Source: JBGSON01 sp041739085 (GTDB lineage: Bacteria > Patescibacteriota > Gracilibacteria > CAIRYL01). Taken from it: a DNA stretch of 64,000 nucleotides. Both the position numbers and the translations under genes were made by a program. The stretch is from positions 1-64,000 of the forward strand of contig JBGSON010000004.1 in NCBI GenBank assembly GCA_041739085.1, given 5' to 3'. Below the pieces are notes generated by a model that saw only the letters and a list, made by a program, of their open reading frames with translations, had not been told where the DNA came from and made no database searches. This document shows, piece after piece, positions 42,327-51,314 of the stretch (position 1 is its first letter; every line of letters starts with the position of its first letter).

Positions 42327-43817
42327 ATGTCTTTCTCAGCAATCCTCAATCATTTTTCAAAGGAAGCAAAACTTGGTGTGGAACCAAGACCGTATTTCAA
42401 CCACGCTGTCCAGTTCAAAAAAGTCTACTCCCGCGAGGAGAGGATGAAAGTGCTCGAGGAAGTCGGACTCAATGTGTTCTTCTTCCCCGCGGAAATGGTG
42501 ACGGGATGCGATATGCTCTCCGACTCAGGAGTGACGACCATGACGAACGAACAGTGGGCGTCTCTTCATTTCGGGGATGAATCGTACGGATCGAACGCCG
42601 GCTATTTTCTTCTCCGCGACGAAGTGCGGTCGATCTTCGGAAAGGATTTCTGGAATGACCAGACCGCAGGTTCGCCGAACGCGTTCCTCTTCCATCAGGG
42701 GAGAGCTTGCGAAGATGCTTTGTTTTCCCATCTCAAGAAAGTAGGGAAAAATCTCATCATTCCGAGCAACGGTCATTTTGATACCACACACGCGAATATC
42801 GAAGCGAACGGGATCAGGGCGGTGAATCTCTTTTCCCCGGAACTCAAGGATGAAAAATCAAAAGGGCTCTTTAAAGGGAATCTCGATATCATCCGCCTCA
42901 AAAAATTGCTGGAAAAATCACACAGCGAGATCCCTCTTGTCTACATCACTGTGACAAACAACACAGGGGGAGGACAACCCGTTTCCCTGGCGAACATCCG
43001 GGAAGTCTCGGAGCTCGTTCATTCCTACAAGATCCCGCTCTTCCTCGACGCGTGCCGTTTTGCGGAAAACGCGTGGTTTATCCGGGAGAATGAAAAGGAA
43101 TGGCAGGGGAAGTCTGTACGGGAGATCGTACTCAAGATGTTCTCCTTTGCCGACGGATTTACGGCAAGCTTTAAAAAGGATGGCCTCGCGAATATGGGAG
43201 GAGGACTCTTCATAAAGAACAAAGGGTTTTTCCACAAGAAATACCCTTTCCTCCTCGATGAACTCATGAACTATCAGATCATCAAGGAAGGACATCCCAC
43301 CTATGGCGGAATGTCCGGACGGGATATTATGACGCTGGTATATGGTCTCCGGACAATCGTCCGTGAAGAATACCTTACCTTCAGGATCCGGCAGATCCAG
43401 AGATTCGCGGAGAAGCTCACGGCCGCGAAAATCCCGATCGTCCTTCCCGCCGGCGGACACGCGGTGTATCTCGATATGAACCGGTTCTTCGAAGGGACAA
43501 AGATGAAGCCCGGAGATTTCGGGGGAGTCGCGTTCACCGCAGTTCTCCTCGCGGGATACGGCCACAGAGGATGCGAACTGGGATATTTTGCGTTCGGGTC
43601 CTATGATCCGAAAACGGGAAAAGAAACTCATCCGGAAGTGAATTTCGTGCGTTTCGCGATCCCGAGACTCCGGTATGAGGATCCGGATCTTGATTCCGTC
43701 GTCGAAGCGATCCGCGAAATCCATGAACACCGGAAAGAGATACCTCCCGTCGATGTTGTTTCAGGGAAAGAACTTTCCCTCCGCCACTTCAAGGCGAAAT
43801 TCCGGTTCCGGAGTTGA
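42327..43817 (+). CDS. tnaA: Tryptophanase
   Basis: The 496-residue protein belongs to the PLP-dependent beta-eliminating lyases (tryptophanase and tyrosine phenol-lyase). The PLP lysine lies in TASFKKDGLANMGGG. Two features point to tryptophanase rather than tyrosine phenol-lyase. The C-terminal block reads LRHFKAKF, with His487 at the place of the E. coli TnaA histidine 463, where the tyrosine enzyme has Phe. The RGCELGYFAFG segment also has a hydrophobic residue where the tyrosine enzyme has its substrate-binding arginine. The product would split tryptophan to indole, pyruvate and ammonia. No TnaC-like leader peptide is visible upstream. The start follows a pyrimidine run with no Shine-Dalgarno motif. 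Confidence 0.87.
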   Translation: MSFSAILNHFSKEAKLGVEPRPYFNHAVQFKKVYSREERMKVLEEVGLNVFFFPAEMVTGCDMLSDSGVTTMTNEQWASLHFGDESYGSNAGYFLLRDEVRSIFGKDFWNDQTAGSPNAFLFHQGRACEDALFSHLKKVGKNLIIPSNGHFDTTHANIEANGIRAVNLFSPELKDEKSKGLFKGNLDIIRLKKLLEKSHSEIPLVYITVTNNTGGGQPVSLANIREVSELVHSYKIPLFLDACRFAENAWFIRENEKEWQGKSVREIVLKMFSFADGFTASFKKDGLANMGGGLFIKNKGFFHKKYPFLLDELMNYQIIKEGHPTYGGMSGRDIMTLVYGLRTIVREEYLTFRIRQIQRFAEKLTAAKIPIVLPAGGHAVYLDMNRFFEGTKMKPGDFGGVAFTAVLLAGYGHRGCELGYFAFGSYDPKTGKETHPEVNFVRFAIPRLRYEDPDLDSVVEAIREIHEHRKEIPPVDVVSGKELSLRHFKAKFRFRS

Positions 43818-43912
43818 GAAAGTGTTCAAGAGAGAAAGTGTTCAAGTGTTCAAGCGAACAAGCGTTCAAGCGAATAAGCCATTCTTTTCTCTTTTGTGTT
43901 TTTTCTTTCCGC
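43818..43912. repeat. GTTCAAGCG repeats followed by a CTTTTGTG repeat
   Basis: Directly after the tnaA stop region come units such as GTGTTCAAG, TGTTCAAGCG and AACAAGCG, then TTCTTTTCTCTTTTGTG. Both repeat families also occur side by side at 59455-59572. Confidence 0.65.
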
Positions 43913-43928
43913 TTTCAATTTGAATAAA

Positions 43929-43958
43929 TTGATATTTTCATCGGTTTCCCCGTAGAAT
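43929..43958 (+). promoter_or_regulatory. purF: Promoter for purF
   Basis: TTGATA (43929-43934) and TAGAAT (43953-43958) are separated by 18 bases; the ATG at 43981 follows about 22 bases after the -10 box. Confidence 0.6.
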
Positions 43959-43980
43959 GCTTCTGCTTTTTGCTCGTCCT

Positions 43981-45492
43981 ATGTGCGGGATTGTCGGAAT
44001 CATGAACAGGGATTGTCCGGTAAATCAGGATATTTTCGATGCCCTCACCACTCTCCAGCACAGAGGGCAGGATGCGGCGGGAATGGTCACCGTGAGCGGA
44101 AGGAAATTTAATATGCACAAAGGGAACGGACTCGTCCGCGATGTCATCAGGACAAAACACATGCGCGAACTCCTCGGGAAGACCGGGATCGGTCATGTCC
44201 GGTATCCGACCGCAGGATGCGCATCTCCGCTCGAAGCGCAGCCTTTTTATGTGAATGCCCCATTCGGGATTGCCCTTGCTCATAACGGGAATCTCGTGAA
44301 TACCGAAAAGCTCGCGGAAGAGATTTTTCAGCATGACCGCCGCCACCTCAACACGAGTTCTGATTCCGAGATCCTCCTCAATATCCTTGCCTACGAACTC
44401 CAGCAGAAAAAGGGTACGCACCTTTCATCAAAGGACATATTTTATGCCGTATCGAAGCTCAATGCACGATGCATCGGGGCGTATGCGGTCGTCGCTCTCA
44501 TCGGAGGACACGGGATGATCGCATTCAGAGATCCCTTCGCCATCAGACCGCTCATCTTCGGAAAAAGGTTGTCACCGTTCGGGATCGAATATATGGTCGC
44601 TTCGGAGAGCGTATCGCTCAATGTCCTCGGGTTCGAGGTCATACGGGATGTGAGACCCGGAGAATGCCTTTATTTCCCACAGGACTCTGATACCTACGAG
44701 AGCAGGATCTGTGCGAAACACACGGAATACCGCCCCTGTATTTTTGAATACGTCTATCTTGCAAGACCGGATTCTATCATCGATAACATATCGGTTTATA
44801 AATCGAGACTGAGAATGGGGGAGCGTCTTGCAAAGAATATATTGAGGACGCTGAAAAAATCCGACATCGACGTCGTCATCCCGATCCCGGATTCCGGAAG
44901 GACTGCCGGTCTTGAGCTTGCGCATAAGCTCAATGCGAAATATCGGGAAGGATTCATTAAAAACAGATATATCGGGAGGACGTTTATCATGCCGGGACAG
45001 GCGATCCGGCAAAAATCGATCCGCCAGAAATTAAATGCCGTCGAACTTGAATTCCGGGGGAAAAATGTTCTCCTTGTCGATGATTCCATCGTGAGGGGAA
45101 ATACTTCGAAAAAGATCATCGAAATGGCGAGGAACGCGGGAGCCAACAAAGTGTATTTCGCTTCCTGCGCTCCCCCCGTACGATTCCCAAACGTTTATGG
45201 GATTGATATGCCGTCGAGGAATGAACTCATCGCCCACGGACTTACCGAGGAAGAGATCGCAAAGTTCATCGGGGCAGACGGTGTGTTTTACCAGAAACTG
45301 GAAGACCTCATCGCGGCGGCAAAGGAGGGGAATCCGAAAGTCGATGGATTCGATGCCTCCTGCTTCAACGGAGAATACTGCACCGGCGGTGTTGAGGATT
45401 CCTACCTCCTGCACATCGAACAGATCAGGAATGACGCATCGCGCGTTGAAAGAGAGAGGATGGACATCGAAAATCCCGTCTCTCTCCTCTAG
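43981..45492 (+). CDS. purF: Amidophosphoribosyltransferase
   Basis: PurF makes phosphoribosylamine from PRPP and glutamine, the first step of purine synthesis. The 503-residue product begins MCGIVGIM, so Cys2 becomes the N-terminal nucleophile of the glutaminase domain once the methionine is removed; this fixes the start at 43981. The glutaminase block RDVIRTKHMRELLGKTGIGHVRYPT follows. The phosphoribosyltransferase half has the PRPP loop VLLVDDSIVRGNTSKKII, and the family's DSIVRGTT is only slightly changed. The ASCAPPVRFPNVYGIDMP segment is normal. There is no propeptide. No other pur gene is adjacent. Confidence 0.96.
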   Translation: MCGIVGIMNRDCPVNQDIFDALTTLQHRGQDAAGMVTVSGRKFNMHKGNGLVRDVIRTKHMRELLGKTGIGHVRYPTAGCASPLEAQPFYVNAPFGIALAHNGNLVNTEKLAEEIFQHDRRHLNTSSDSEILLNILAYELQQKKGTHLSSKDIFYAVSKLNARCIGAYAVVALIGGHGMIAFRDPFAIRPLIFGKRLSPFGIEYMVASESVSLNVLGFEVIRDVRPGECLYFPQDSDTYESRICAKHTEYRPCIFEYVYLARPDSIIDNISVYKSRLRMGERLAKNILRTLKKSDIDVVIPIPDSGRTAGLELAHKLNAKYREGFIKNRYIGRTFIMPGQAIRQKSIRQKLNAVELEFRGKNVLLVDDSIVRGNTSKKIIEMARNAGANKVYFASCAPPVRFPNVYGIDMPSRNELIAHGLTEEEIAKFIGADGVFYQKLEDLIAAAKEGNPKVDGFDASCFNGEYCTGGVEDSYLLHIEQIRNDASRVERERMDIENPVSLL

Positions 45493-45499
45493 AGATTCA

Positions 45500-45934
45500 T
45501 CAGGATTCTTCCTCCTTCAGGGATTTGAGCTGCCGTTCCCAGTAGTTCTGCATGACGGTCGCTGTCTTCAGGGCGATCCGTTTCCAGAAATGACCGACAA
45601 AGACGCCGATGCTGAATCCGCCGAGTATCCCGAGGATGACTCCGACCCGGATTTTTTCCGGAAGTGCGGGCGAAAGAGCGACACCGACGAGCATTCCGAC
45701 GGCGATGAGAGGGTACTGCCAGGGCATCTTCGGCGCCTGTCCTTTTGGAGGGGCTTTCATGAGGCGCATGAAGAGGTCAGCGGAGATGAGCATTTTCTCC
45801 CGTGAAAACTTATGGAGGACTTTCATGGAATCCTTCTCTCCGATGAGTTCAGCAAAAAGCTCGACTGATATTTCAAGATCTTCCGACGAATCCAGAGAAT
45901 CAACCGGCCTTTTCGCAAACGGGAGATTGGTCAT
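45500..45934 (-). CDS. Small two-span membrane protein
   Basis: I do not recognise this 144-residue protein. The first 60 residues are charged and helical, and two hydrophobic segments follow near 73-90 and 95-113. The tail is short and charged. Its start overlaps the stop of the 312-residue gene upstream (ATGA), so the two form a translationally coupled pair and probably act together in the membrane. It converges with purF. Confidence 0.7.
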   Translation of the reverse strand: MTNLPFAKRPVDSLDSSEDLEISVELFAELIGEKDSMKVLHKFSREKMLISADLFMRLMKAPPKGQAPKMPWQYPLIAVGMLVGVALSPALPEKIRVGVILGILGGFSIGVFVGHFWKRIALKTATVMQNYWERQLKSLKEEES

Positions 45935-46869
45935 GAGCGGGGAACGAAAGTGTGCTCGGAAAGTGTTTTCACGACGGGAAGGAGAGCGCTGAAATTTTCT
46001 TCCGTCACTTTGATCCCGTTCCAGGAACCGAACGAGATCCTCTCACATTTTTCTTTTCCGAGAACACTCTGGAAAGCTTCGGATGGAAGGGAAAAATAAA
46101 TCCAGAATGCATTTTTTGAGAAAGCCCCTGCGATGACCTCGCCATTCTCATTCATCCAGGAAACGGAACCGCTCGAGGCGTTTTCCTTCACTTTCTTCCC
46201 GATTCCGAGAACCATTTTCTGGGCTTCGAGAAGTTCTTTCTTTTCTTTCTCCGAGAGCTCGGAGAGAGCCCCCGACTTCAGATATTTCTCGAGGAGGAGT
46301 TCGCGCTCAAGAAATCGCACGGTCTTTTCTGCGCCGTTGATTTTTTCATCGAGATGATCCACGCGCGAATTCACCCTGAGGACATCGACTCCGCGCACTC
46401 TGCTGATCGCGTCTGATGTCTCCCGGATGGCAAATCCCGGTCCTTCCGTGAATATTCTTTTTATCGTGTTTCCGACCCGGAGGAAGAACCATTTCACCTT
46501 CTCATAGACGAGTTGGAGTGAGATTTTTCTCCCGATGAGGTCGGAGACAACGGGGATCTTGTAGTAATGCCCCCCCTGAGCCTCAAGAAAACCCATGAGT
46601 GCTCCCGCGACGATGATGATGTTGAGATAGCTGAGGCGCCCCGGAAGGATCGCGAAGAGAACGCAGAAGAAACCGAGATAGACTGCCTGAAGCGCGTGGA
46701 ACTTGATGAACATGCTGTCCCTCCTCGTAATGAGAAGGACCGGTGCAAAGACCAGGACATAGGAAAATGCGGCGACATCCTTGTTCTTCTCAATATCATC
46801 GACGACCTCGTCGCTCTCGGGAGCGGACGCGGGATGAGGGATTTCCTCTTTTGAAATGTCTTCAGACAT
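45931..46869 (-). CDS. Membrane protein with a DUF4870-like N-terminal part
   Basis: The 312-residue protein has an acidic N-terminus. Next is a small membrane domain (about residues 33-105) with the pattern VAAFSYVLVFAPVLLITRRDSMFIKFHALQAVYL, resembling the DUF4870/Tic20-like family in which helices flank an F(V)KFHA(LQ)Q motif. The C-terminal 200 residues are cytoplasmic: a coiled-coil region (about 165-215) and a folded block ending KVTEENFSALLPVVKTL. It is coupled to the 144-residue membrane protein downstream. Function unknown. Confidence 0.7.
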   Translation of the reverse strand: MSEDISKEEIPHPASAPESDEVVDDIEKNKDVAAFSYVLVFAPVLLITRRDSMFIKFHALQAVYLGFFCVLFAILPGRLSYLNIIIVAGALMGFLEAQGGHYYKIPVVSDLIGRKISLQLVYEKVKWFFLRVGNTIKRIFTEGPGFAIRETSDAISRVRGVDVLRVNSRVDHLDEKINGAEKTVRFLERELLLEKYLKSGALSELSEKEKKELLEAQKMVLGIGKKVKENASSGSVSWMNENGEVIAGAFSKNAFWIYFSLPSEAFQSVLGKEKCERISFGSWNGIKVTEENFSALLPVVKTLSEHTFVPRS

Positions 46870-46982
46870 GTATATTTATGAAATATTTGTTTTACCTTCT
46901 CAATATTCTATCAGAATTCCTGATAAAAATCAAAAAACTCTTCATGAATTTTTCAGAGCCGTTTATGCGCAATAATAAAAAT

Positions 46983-47597
46983 TCAAGTATTAGTTGCACC
47001 ACCCTCTAAATAATGAGAAATGGCTTCATTAGGGGAGAGAAAGTTTAAAGATTTTCTTGGTCTGTTATTCAGTCGATTTTCTACGAACAGAATTTCTTCC
47101 TCTGCAACATCAGCGAAGACTGTTCCTTTGGGGAAGTACTGCCGAATGAGCTTATTACAATTCTCTACGCCCCCCTTCTGCCAGGAGCAATATGGATCAC
47201 AAAAATAATTCTCTATATCAAACGCTTCTTTGAGTGAAGTGTGTTTTGTGTTCTCCGATCCGTTATCAAAAGTAAAGGTGCAAAAGAGATGCAGGGGAAG
47301 GGAATCCACCGTGCAAAAGAGAGCTTCTTTTGTGTCTCCTGCTGTTTTAGAAATGAGTTTATGGATTCTGCAGAGCTGACTCTTGCGTTCGTAATGTACA
47401 GAGAGTGCTCCTTTCTTTTGTCGTGGCGACTCCACTGTATCACTCTCCCAATCTCCAATCCGAGATCTTTCATCTACGACTTCAGGCCGTTCATGAATAG
47501 AAATCCTTTCTGGGATTTTTTCGCATTGCTTCCTTCTTCCCCACGGTATGCGTTTCTTTCTGCGAGTGCGAAGGTGCTTCCATATGCTCAAGATTCA
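46983..47597 (-). pseudogene. IS30-family transposase remnant, N-terminus missing
   Basis: About 202 residues of an IS30-type DDE transposase remain. Landmarks are HERPEVVDERSRIGDWESDTV, FDNGSENTKH (second catalytic aspartate), CDPYCSWQKGGVENCNKLIRQYFPKG with the catalytic glutamate, and NRLNNRPRKSLNFLSPNEAI. The N-terminal helix-turn-helix region of about 130 residues is absent, since the frame opens right after a TGA at 47595. No clear terminal inverted repeats were found. The fragment sits between two unrelated operons. A short palindrome TATCAG-aattc-CTGATA lies downstream near 46910. Confidence 0.88.
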
Positions 47598-47656
47598 GGA
47601 TTGAAAAATGGAGAGAAATTTAATATAATAAGTCGAAACTCATATTCTTAAACGCA

Positions 47657-48382
47657 ATGATCACCATCTCCCACCTCACAAAAATCTATCCCGGAAAGAA
47701 AAAGCCATCCCTGGATGCCATTTCCCTCTCCGTGAAAAAGGGGGATATTTTCGGATTTCTTGGTCCGAACGGTGCGGGGAAGACGACGACCGTAAAGATC
47801 CTCATGGGGCTTATGCGTCCGACAAAAGGGGAAGTGAAGGTCCTCGATGAATCCCCCGATGCGTATTCTATCAAGAAAAAAATCGGTTTTCTCCCGGAGA
47901 ATCCGTATTTCTACCAGTATCTCTCCGGGATCGAATTCTTAAGGATGTGCGCGGACATATTTTCTATTCCTGAGAAAAAGAAAGAGGCGAGGATTAAAGA
48001 GGTGCTCAAAGAAGTCCATCTCCAGGAGGATTCCTGGAAATCAAAGATCCGGACCTATTCCAAGGGTATGCAGCAGCGGCTTGGGATTGCGCAGGCGCTC
48101 ATCAACGATCCCGAACTCGTTGTCCTCGATGAACCGATGAGCGGACTGGACCCCCTCGGGAGAAGGGAGATGAAAGATGTCATCCTCCGGATGAAGAGGG
48201 AAGGGAAGACTGTTTTCTTTAATTCCCATATCCTCGCTGATGTCGAAGACCTCTGCAGCAGGGTTGCGATCATTGATTTTGGAAAGATCATCCTGGAAGG
48301 GGACGTAGCGGAAATCACAAAGAAAAAATCTGTTTCCCTGGAAAAGATCTTTATCGATACTGTTACCAAAAACCGCCGATGA
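47657..48382 (+). CDS. ABC transporter ATP-binding protein
   Basis: This 241-residue ATPase has Walker A GPNGAGKTTT, a Q-loop glutamate variant (GFLPENPYFY), the signature YSKGMQQRLG, Walker B LVVLDEPMSGLD and the switch histidine in NSHILAD. It belongs to the CcmA/NatA class of ABC-2 exporters. The permease gene follows with a 4-base ATGA overlap, and a TPR-like membrane protein follows that. Substrate is unknown. Confidence 0.93.
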   Translation: MITISHLTKIYPGKKKPSLDAISLSVKKGDIFGFLGPNGAGKTTTVKILMGLMRPTKGEVKVLDESPDAYSIKKKIGFLPENPYFYQYLSGIEFLRMCADIFSIPEKKKEARIKEVLKEVHLQEDSWKSKIRTYSKGMQQRLGIAQALINDPELVVLDEPMSGLDPLGRREMKDVILRMKREGKTVFFNSHILADVEDLCSRVAIIDFGKIILEGDVAEITKKKSVSLEKIFIDTVTKNRR

Positions 48383-49131
48383 ACGCTCTTATTTCTCTAT
48401 CAAAAAATACATTTCGGGAAGCGATCCGGGACCGGATACTCTCCACGATCTTCGCGTTCGGTTTTCTCTTCCTCCTCGCCGCTCCGCTCGCCGGAGAGCT
48501 CTCCGCTGGGCAGTCGGAAAGACTCATCATGAATTTCGGGCTGGCGATGATCCACCTCTTCGGGATCTTCATCACCATATTCGTGGGAAGCAGACTCATT
48601 TCGAATGAGATCGACCGGAAAACGATATTCCTCCTCATCCCGAAACCGGTATCGAGGAGTGTCATCATCTGTTCAAAATTCTTCGGCCTCGGGGCAGTCC
48701 TCTTCTGCACAACTCTCCTCATGAGTCTTGTCTTCTTTCTCCTTGTTCATCCCTCCCTCCCCATGATCCTTATCATCGGGTTCATGTATCTCTCCTTCCT
48801 CCTCCTCCTCGCGATCCTTCTCTTCTTCTCTTCGTTTATGTCTCCCCTCATGGCTTCGGTCTCGGGGATCCTTTTCTTCCTGGTCGGAAATGTCACCTTT
48901 CATCTCAAGGCTCTTTCCTATCAATTCGGGAGTCTTTTTGTCCAGCGATTTGCGGATATCGCATACCATATCCTCCCAAATTTCACGAATTTGAATCTCA
49001 AGAACTATGTGATCTATGGGATCCCATACAGTACCGTTCATCTCCTCATCATCACCGGCGTGACGATCCTCTCCATCACGCTCTTCCTCTTTTTTGCAAC
49101 GATGATTTTTTCCCGCAAAGAATTCTCATAA
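48379..49131 (+). CDS. ABC-2 type transporter permease
   Basis: The 250-residue protein has six hydrophobic segments (around 18-36, 50-72, 95-120, 125-155, 160-175 and 220-245). It opens with NALISLSKNTFREAIRDRILSTI, the typical cytoplasmic helix of ABC-2 permeases of the NosY type, which have a short loop containing EIDRKTIFLLIPKPVSR. It is translationally coupled to the ATPase upstream, so the two make one export system. Confidence 0.88.
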   Translation: MNALISLSKNTFREAIRDRILSTIFAFGFLFLLAAPLAGELSAGQSERLIMNFGLAMIHLFGIFITIFVGSRLISNEIDRKTIFLLIPKPVSRSVIICSKFFGLGAVLFCTTLLMSLVFFLLVHPSLPMILIIGFMYLSFLLLLAILLFFSSFMSPLMASVSGILFFLVGNVTFHLKALSYQFGSLFVQRFADIAYHILPNFTNLNLKNYVIYGIPYSTVHLLIITGVTILSITLFLFFATMIFSRKEFS

Positions 49132-49162
49132 GGACCGGAATGATCTCCTGCCTCATTTTTTC

Positions 49163-50065
49163 ATGACACTCCTTAAAAAATTCCTGGCCCTTCTTCTCGT
49201 CATCCTTGCCTATTTCGGTCTCTGGACTGGGCAGGACGCACTTTTTGAGCATCATGTAAAAAGATTCTATTCGAATATCGCCCAGACGACAGCACTGAGT
49301 GGCGGCGAGGTCATCAAATATGTCACCTTCGGCTTTGAAAACTTTGTCGCGGACATCTACTGGATGCGCACGATCCAGTATGTCGGGACCCATGTTGCCG
49401 ATGGATCGTACTCGGTTCTCGAAGCCTACGCGAACATCATCACCGACATCGATCCAAAATTTGCTTTTGTTTATCATTTTTCAGGACTCCTCCTTCCGAA
49501 TACCGGCGATTATAAATCCGCAGAGAAGATCCTCCTGAAGGGAGAGATGAAAAATCCGGAGAATTTCTGGTTCCCTTCCGATCTCGGATTCCTCTATTTC
49601 TACTACCTCGAAGATTACGACAGCGCGATCGAGGCATACAAAAGATGCGTTCCGCTCCAAGACTGTCCCGGGGCGACTCCAAGGCTTGTCGCGACGCTTC
49701 TCGCCCGTTCGGGAAAAGAAGAGATCGCTTTCCAAAGCCTTCTCGATCAGTTCGCCAGCGCCGAATCCGATGAGCAGCGGGATTTTCTCAAGCAAAAAGT
49801 CGAGGAGGTGGGAAAACTCATCCTCCTGCAGAAGCTCTCGATCCTCTACCCTCCGGAGACACAGGTGTCGGAACTCATCGGGAAATCATTCCCGCTCAAT
49901 GATCCCGAACTCAGCACTTATCTCGCCGTAGTAGAATCCCTGATAGAAAAAAAACTTTTATCGGACGAGAAGACCGTTCTCAAGGAAATGACAGAAAATC
50001 CGTTTCAAACCAACTCCTATCTCTGGGATGCGACAACGAAGAAAGTAAAACCCAAGCGCTGGTAA
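49163..50065 (+). CDS. Membrane-anchored TPR-like protein
   Basis: The 300-residue protein has an N-terminal membrane anchor or signal (about 5-22) and an outer domain rich in helix pairs with TPR spacing. Examples are KFAFVYHFSGLLLPNTGDYKSAEKILLKG and PSDLGFLYFYYLEDYDSAIEAYKRC. The alignment of aromatic residues is consistent with three or four TPR repeats. It follows the ABC permease by 31 bases and is probably part of the same operon. A role in assembling or guiding the transporter is inference. Confidence 0.75.
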   Translation: MTLLKKFLALLLVILAYFGLWTGQDALFEHHVKRFYSNIAQTTALSGGEVIKYVTFGFENFVADIYWMRTIQYVGTHVADGSYSVLEAYANIITDIDPKFAFVYHFSGLLLPNTGDYKSAEKILLKGEMKNPENFWFPSDLGFLYFYYLEDYDSAIEAYKRCVPLQDCPGATPRLVATLLARSGKEEIAFQSLLDQFASAESDEQRDFLKQKVEEVGKLILLQKLSILYPPETQVSELIGKSFPLNDPELSTYLAVVESLIEKKLLSDEKTVLKEMTENPFQTNSYLWDATTKKVKPKRW

Positions 50066-50083
50066 GAAGAAAGCCACGGGATA

Positions 50084-50112
50084 TTGTATATTCCAGCTCA
50101 ATCTGATATAAT
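50084..50112 (+). promoter_or_regulatory. Promoter for pilT paralogue 5
   Basis: TTGTAT (50084-50089) and a perfect TATAAT (50107-50112) are separated by exactly 17 bases, 34 bases before the ATG at 50146. Confidence 0.75.
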
Positions 50113-50145
50113 GAAGCGAAAGAAAAACATATTCTCCATGAAAAA

Positions 50146-51252
50146 ATGCAATACCTGAAGACACTCTTTGAGGCTCAGAAAAAACTGAAATCCTCAGATC
50201 TTCATCTCTATGAGACTCATCCTCCGTATCTCAGGGGTGCTGACGGCGGGCTTTATCCCGTAAAGAATTACAGCGCGCTCACTTCGGAAGACATGGAGCA
50301 TATCATGAAGTCGATATTGAGCGATCGGCAGATCGAAATATTCCAGGAAAAGAAAGATTTTGAACTCTCCGCGAGACTGGAAGGCGTCGCGAGATTCAGG
50401 GTGAACTTCTATCATGAGTTCAACGGCATTGCGATTGTTTTTCGCATGCTTACGGATGAGATCGAATCGCTCGCTGATCTCGGGATCCCGAAATCGGTGG
50501 AAGACCTCACCTTTGAACATTATGGATTCATCCTCGTCACCGGTCCGAATGGGAGCGGGAAATCCACGACCATGTCCGCGATGCTCAATGCCATGAACAA
50601 AAACCGGAATGTGAACATCATCACGATCGAAGATCCCATTGAGATCGTCCACGAATCAAAAAAGAGCGTCGTGAGCCAGCGGGAAGTGGGAACGCACATC
50701 GCGAGTTTCAAGGAAGCGGCGAAATATCTTTTCCGTCAGGATGTGAACGTCGTCATTATTGGAGAACTCCGGGATTATGAGAGTTTCGCGCTCGCGATCG
50801 ATATCGCAGAGACCGGCCATCTCGTCATGTCCACGGTCCATTCCGAAGATGTCGGGTCCACCATTTCCCGTATCGTGAACATCTTTCCTTCCGATCAGCA
50901 GAATATGATCCGGATGAAACTGGCACTCTCTCTCAAGGGGATCGTCTCCCAAAAACTCATCCCCCGGAAAGACTTTACGGGGCGCGTCGTGGCGACCGAA
51001 GTCTGCCTCCATTCTCCGACACTTAGGCAGCTCATCCTCGACCGGAAAGAGAACCAGATCCTCCAGTTCATGGAATCAAACCGCGATGTCGGGATGCAGA
51101 CTTTTAATGACCATATCCTCGAGCATTACGCGAATGGATCTATCTCCCGGGATCAGGCGCTCCTCAATTCCCATAATCCTGAAGATTTCATCGCCCTCCT
51201 CGACGAGGTCGATGAAGGGATAAAAATCCTGAATCAGGAAGCAGGGAAATAA
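50146..51252 (+). CDS. PilT-type ATPase, divergent (paralogue 5)
   Basis: The 368-residue protein has the PilT/PilU layout: KSSDLHLYETHPPYLR, Walker A GPNGSGKST, TIEDPIEIVH, Walker B with GELRDYES, STVHSEDVGST in place of the histidine box TLHTSSA, and TLRQLILDRKENQI in place of AIRNLIR. These changes set it apart from the four paralogues at 6-13 kb, and it may serve a different machine. The next gene encodes a VirB2/TrbC-like membrane protein. It has its own promoter. Confidence 0.88.
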   Translation: MQYLKTLFEAQKKLKSSDLHLYETHPPYLRGADGGLYPVKNYSALTSEDMEHIMKSILSDRQIEIFQEKKDFELSARLEGVARFRVNFYHEFNGIAIVFRMLTDEIESLADLGIPKSVEDLTFEHYGFILVTGPNGSGKSTTMSAMLNAMNKNRNVNIITIEDPIEIVHESKKSVVSQREVGTHIASFKEAAKYLFRQDVNVVIIGELRDYESFALAIDIAETGHLVMSTVHSEDVGSTISRIVNIFPSDQQNMIRMKLALSLKGIVSQKLIPRKDFTGRVVATEVCLHSPTLRQLILDRKENQILQFMESNRDVGMQTFNDHILEHYANGSISRDQALLNSHNPEDFIALLDEVDEGIKILNQEAGK

Positions 51253-51314
51253 CACTTCCCCTTGCAATTCAAACCCGTTTTTCCTAGTCTTTTCACAGTT
51301 TATCCTTCATTCCC

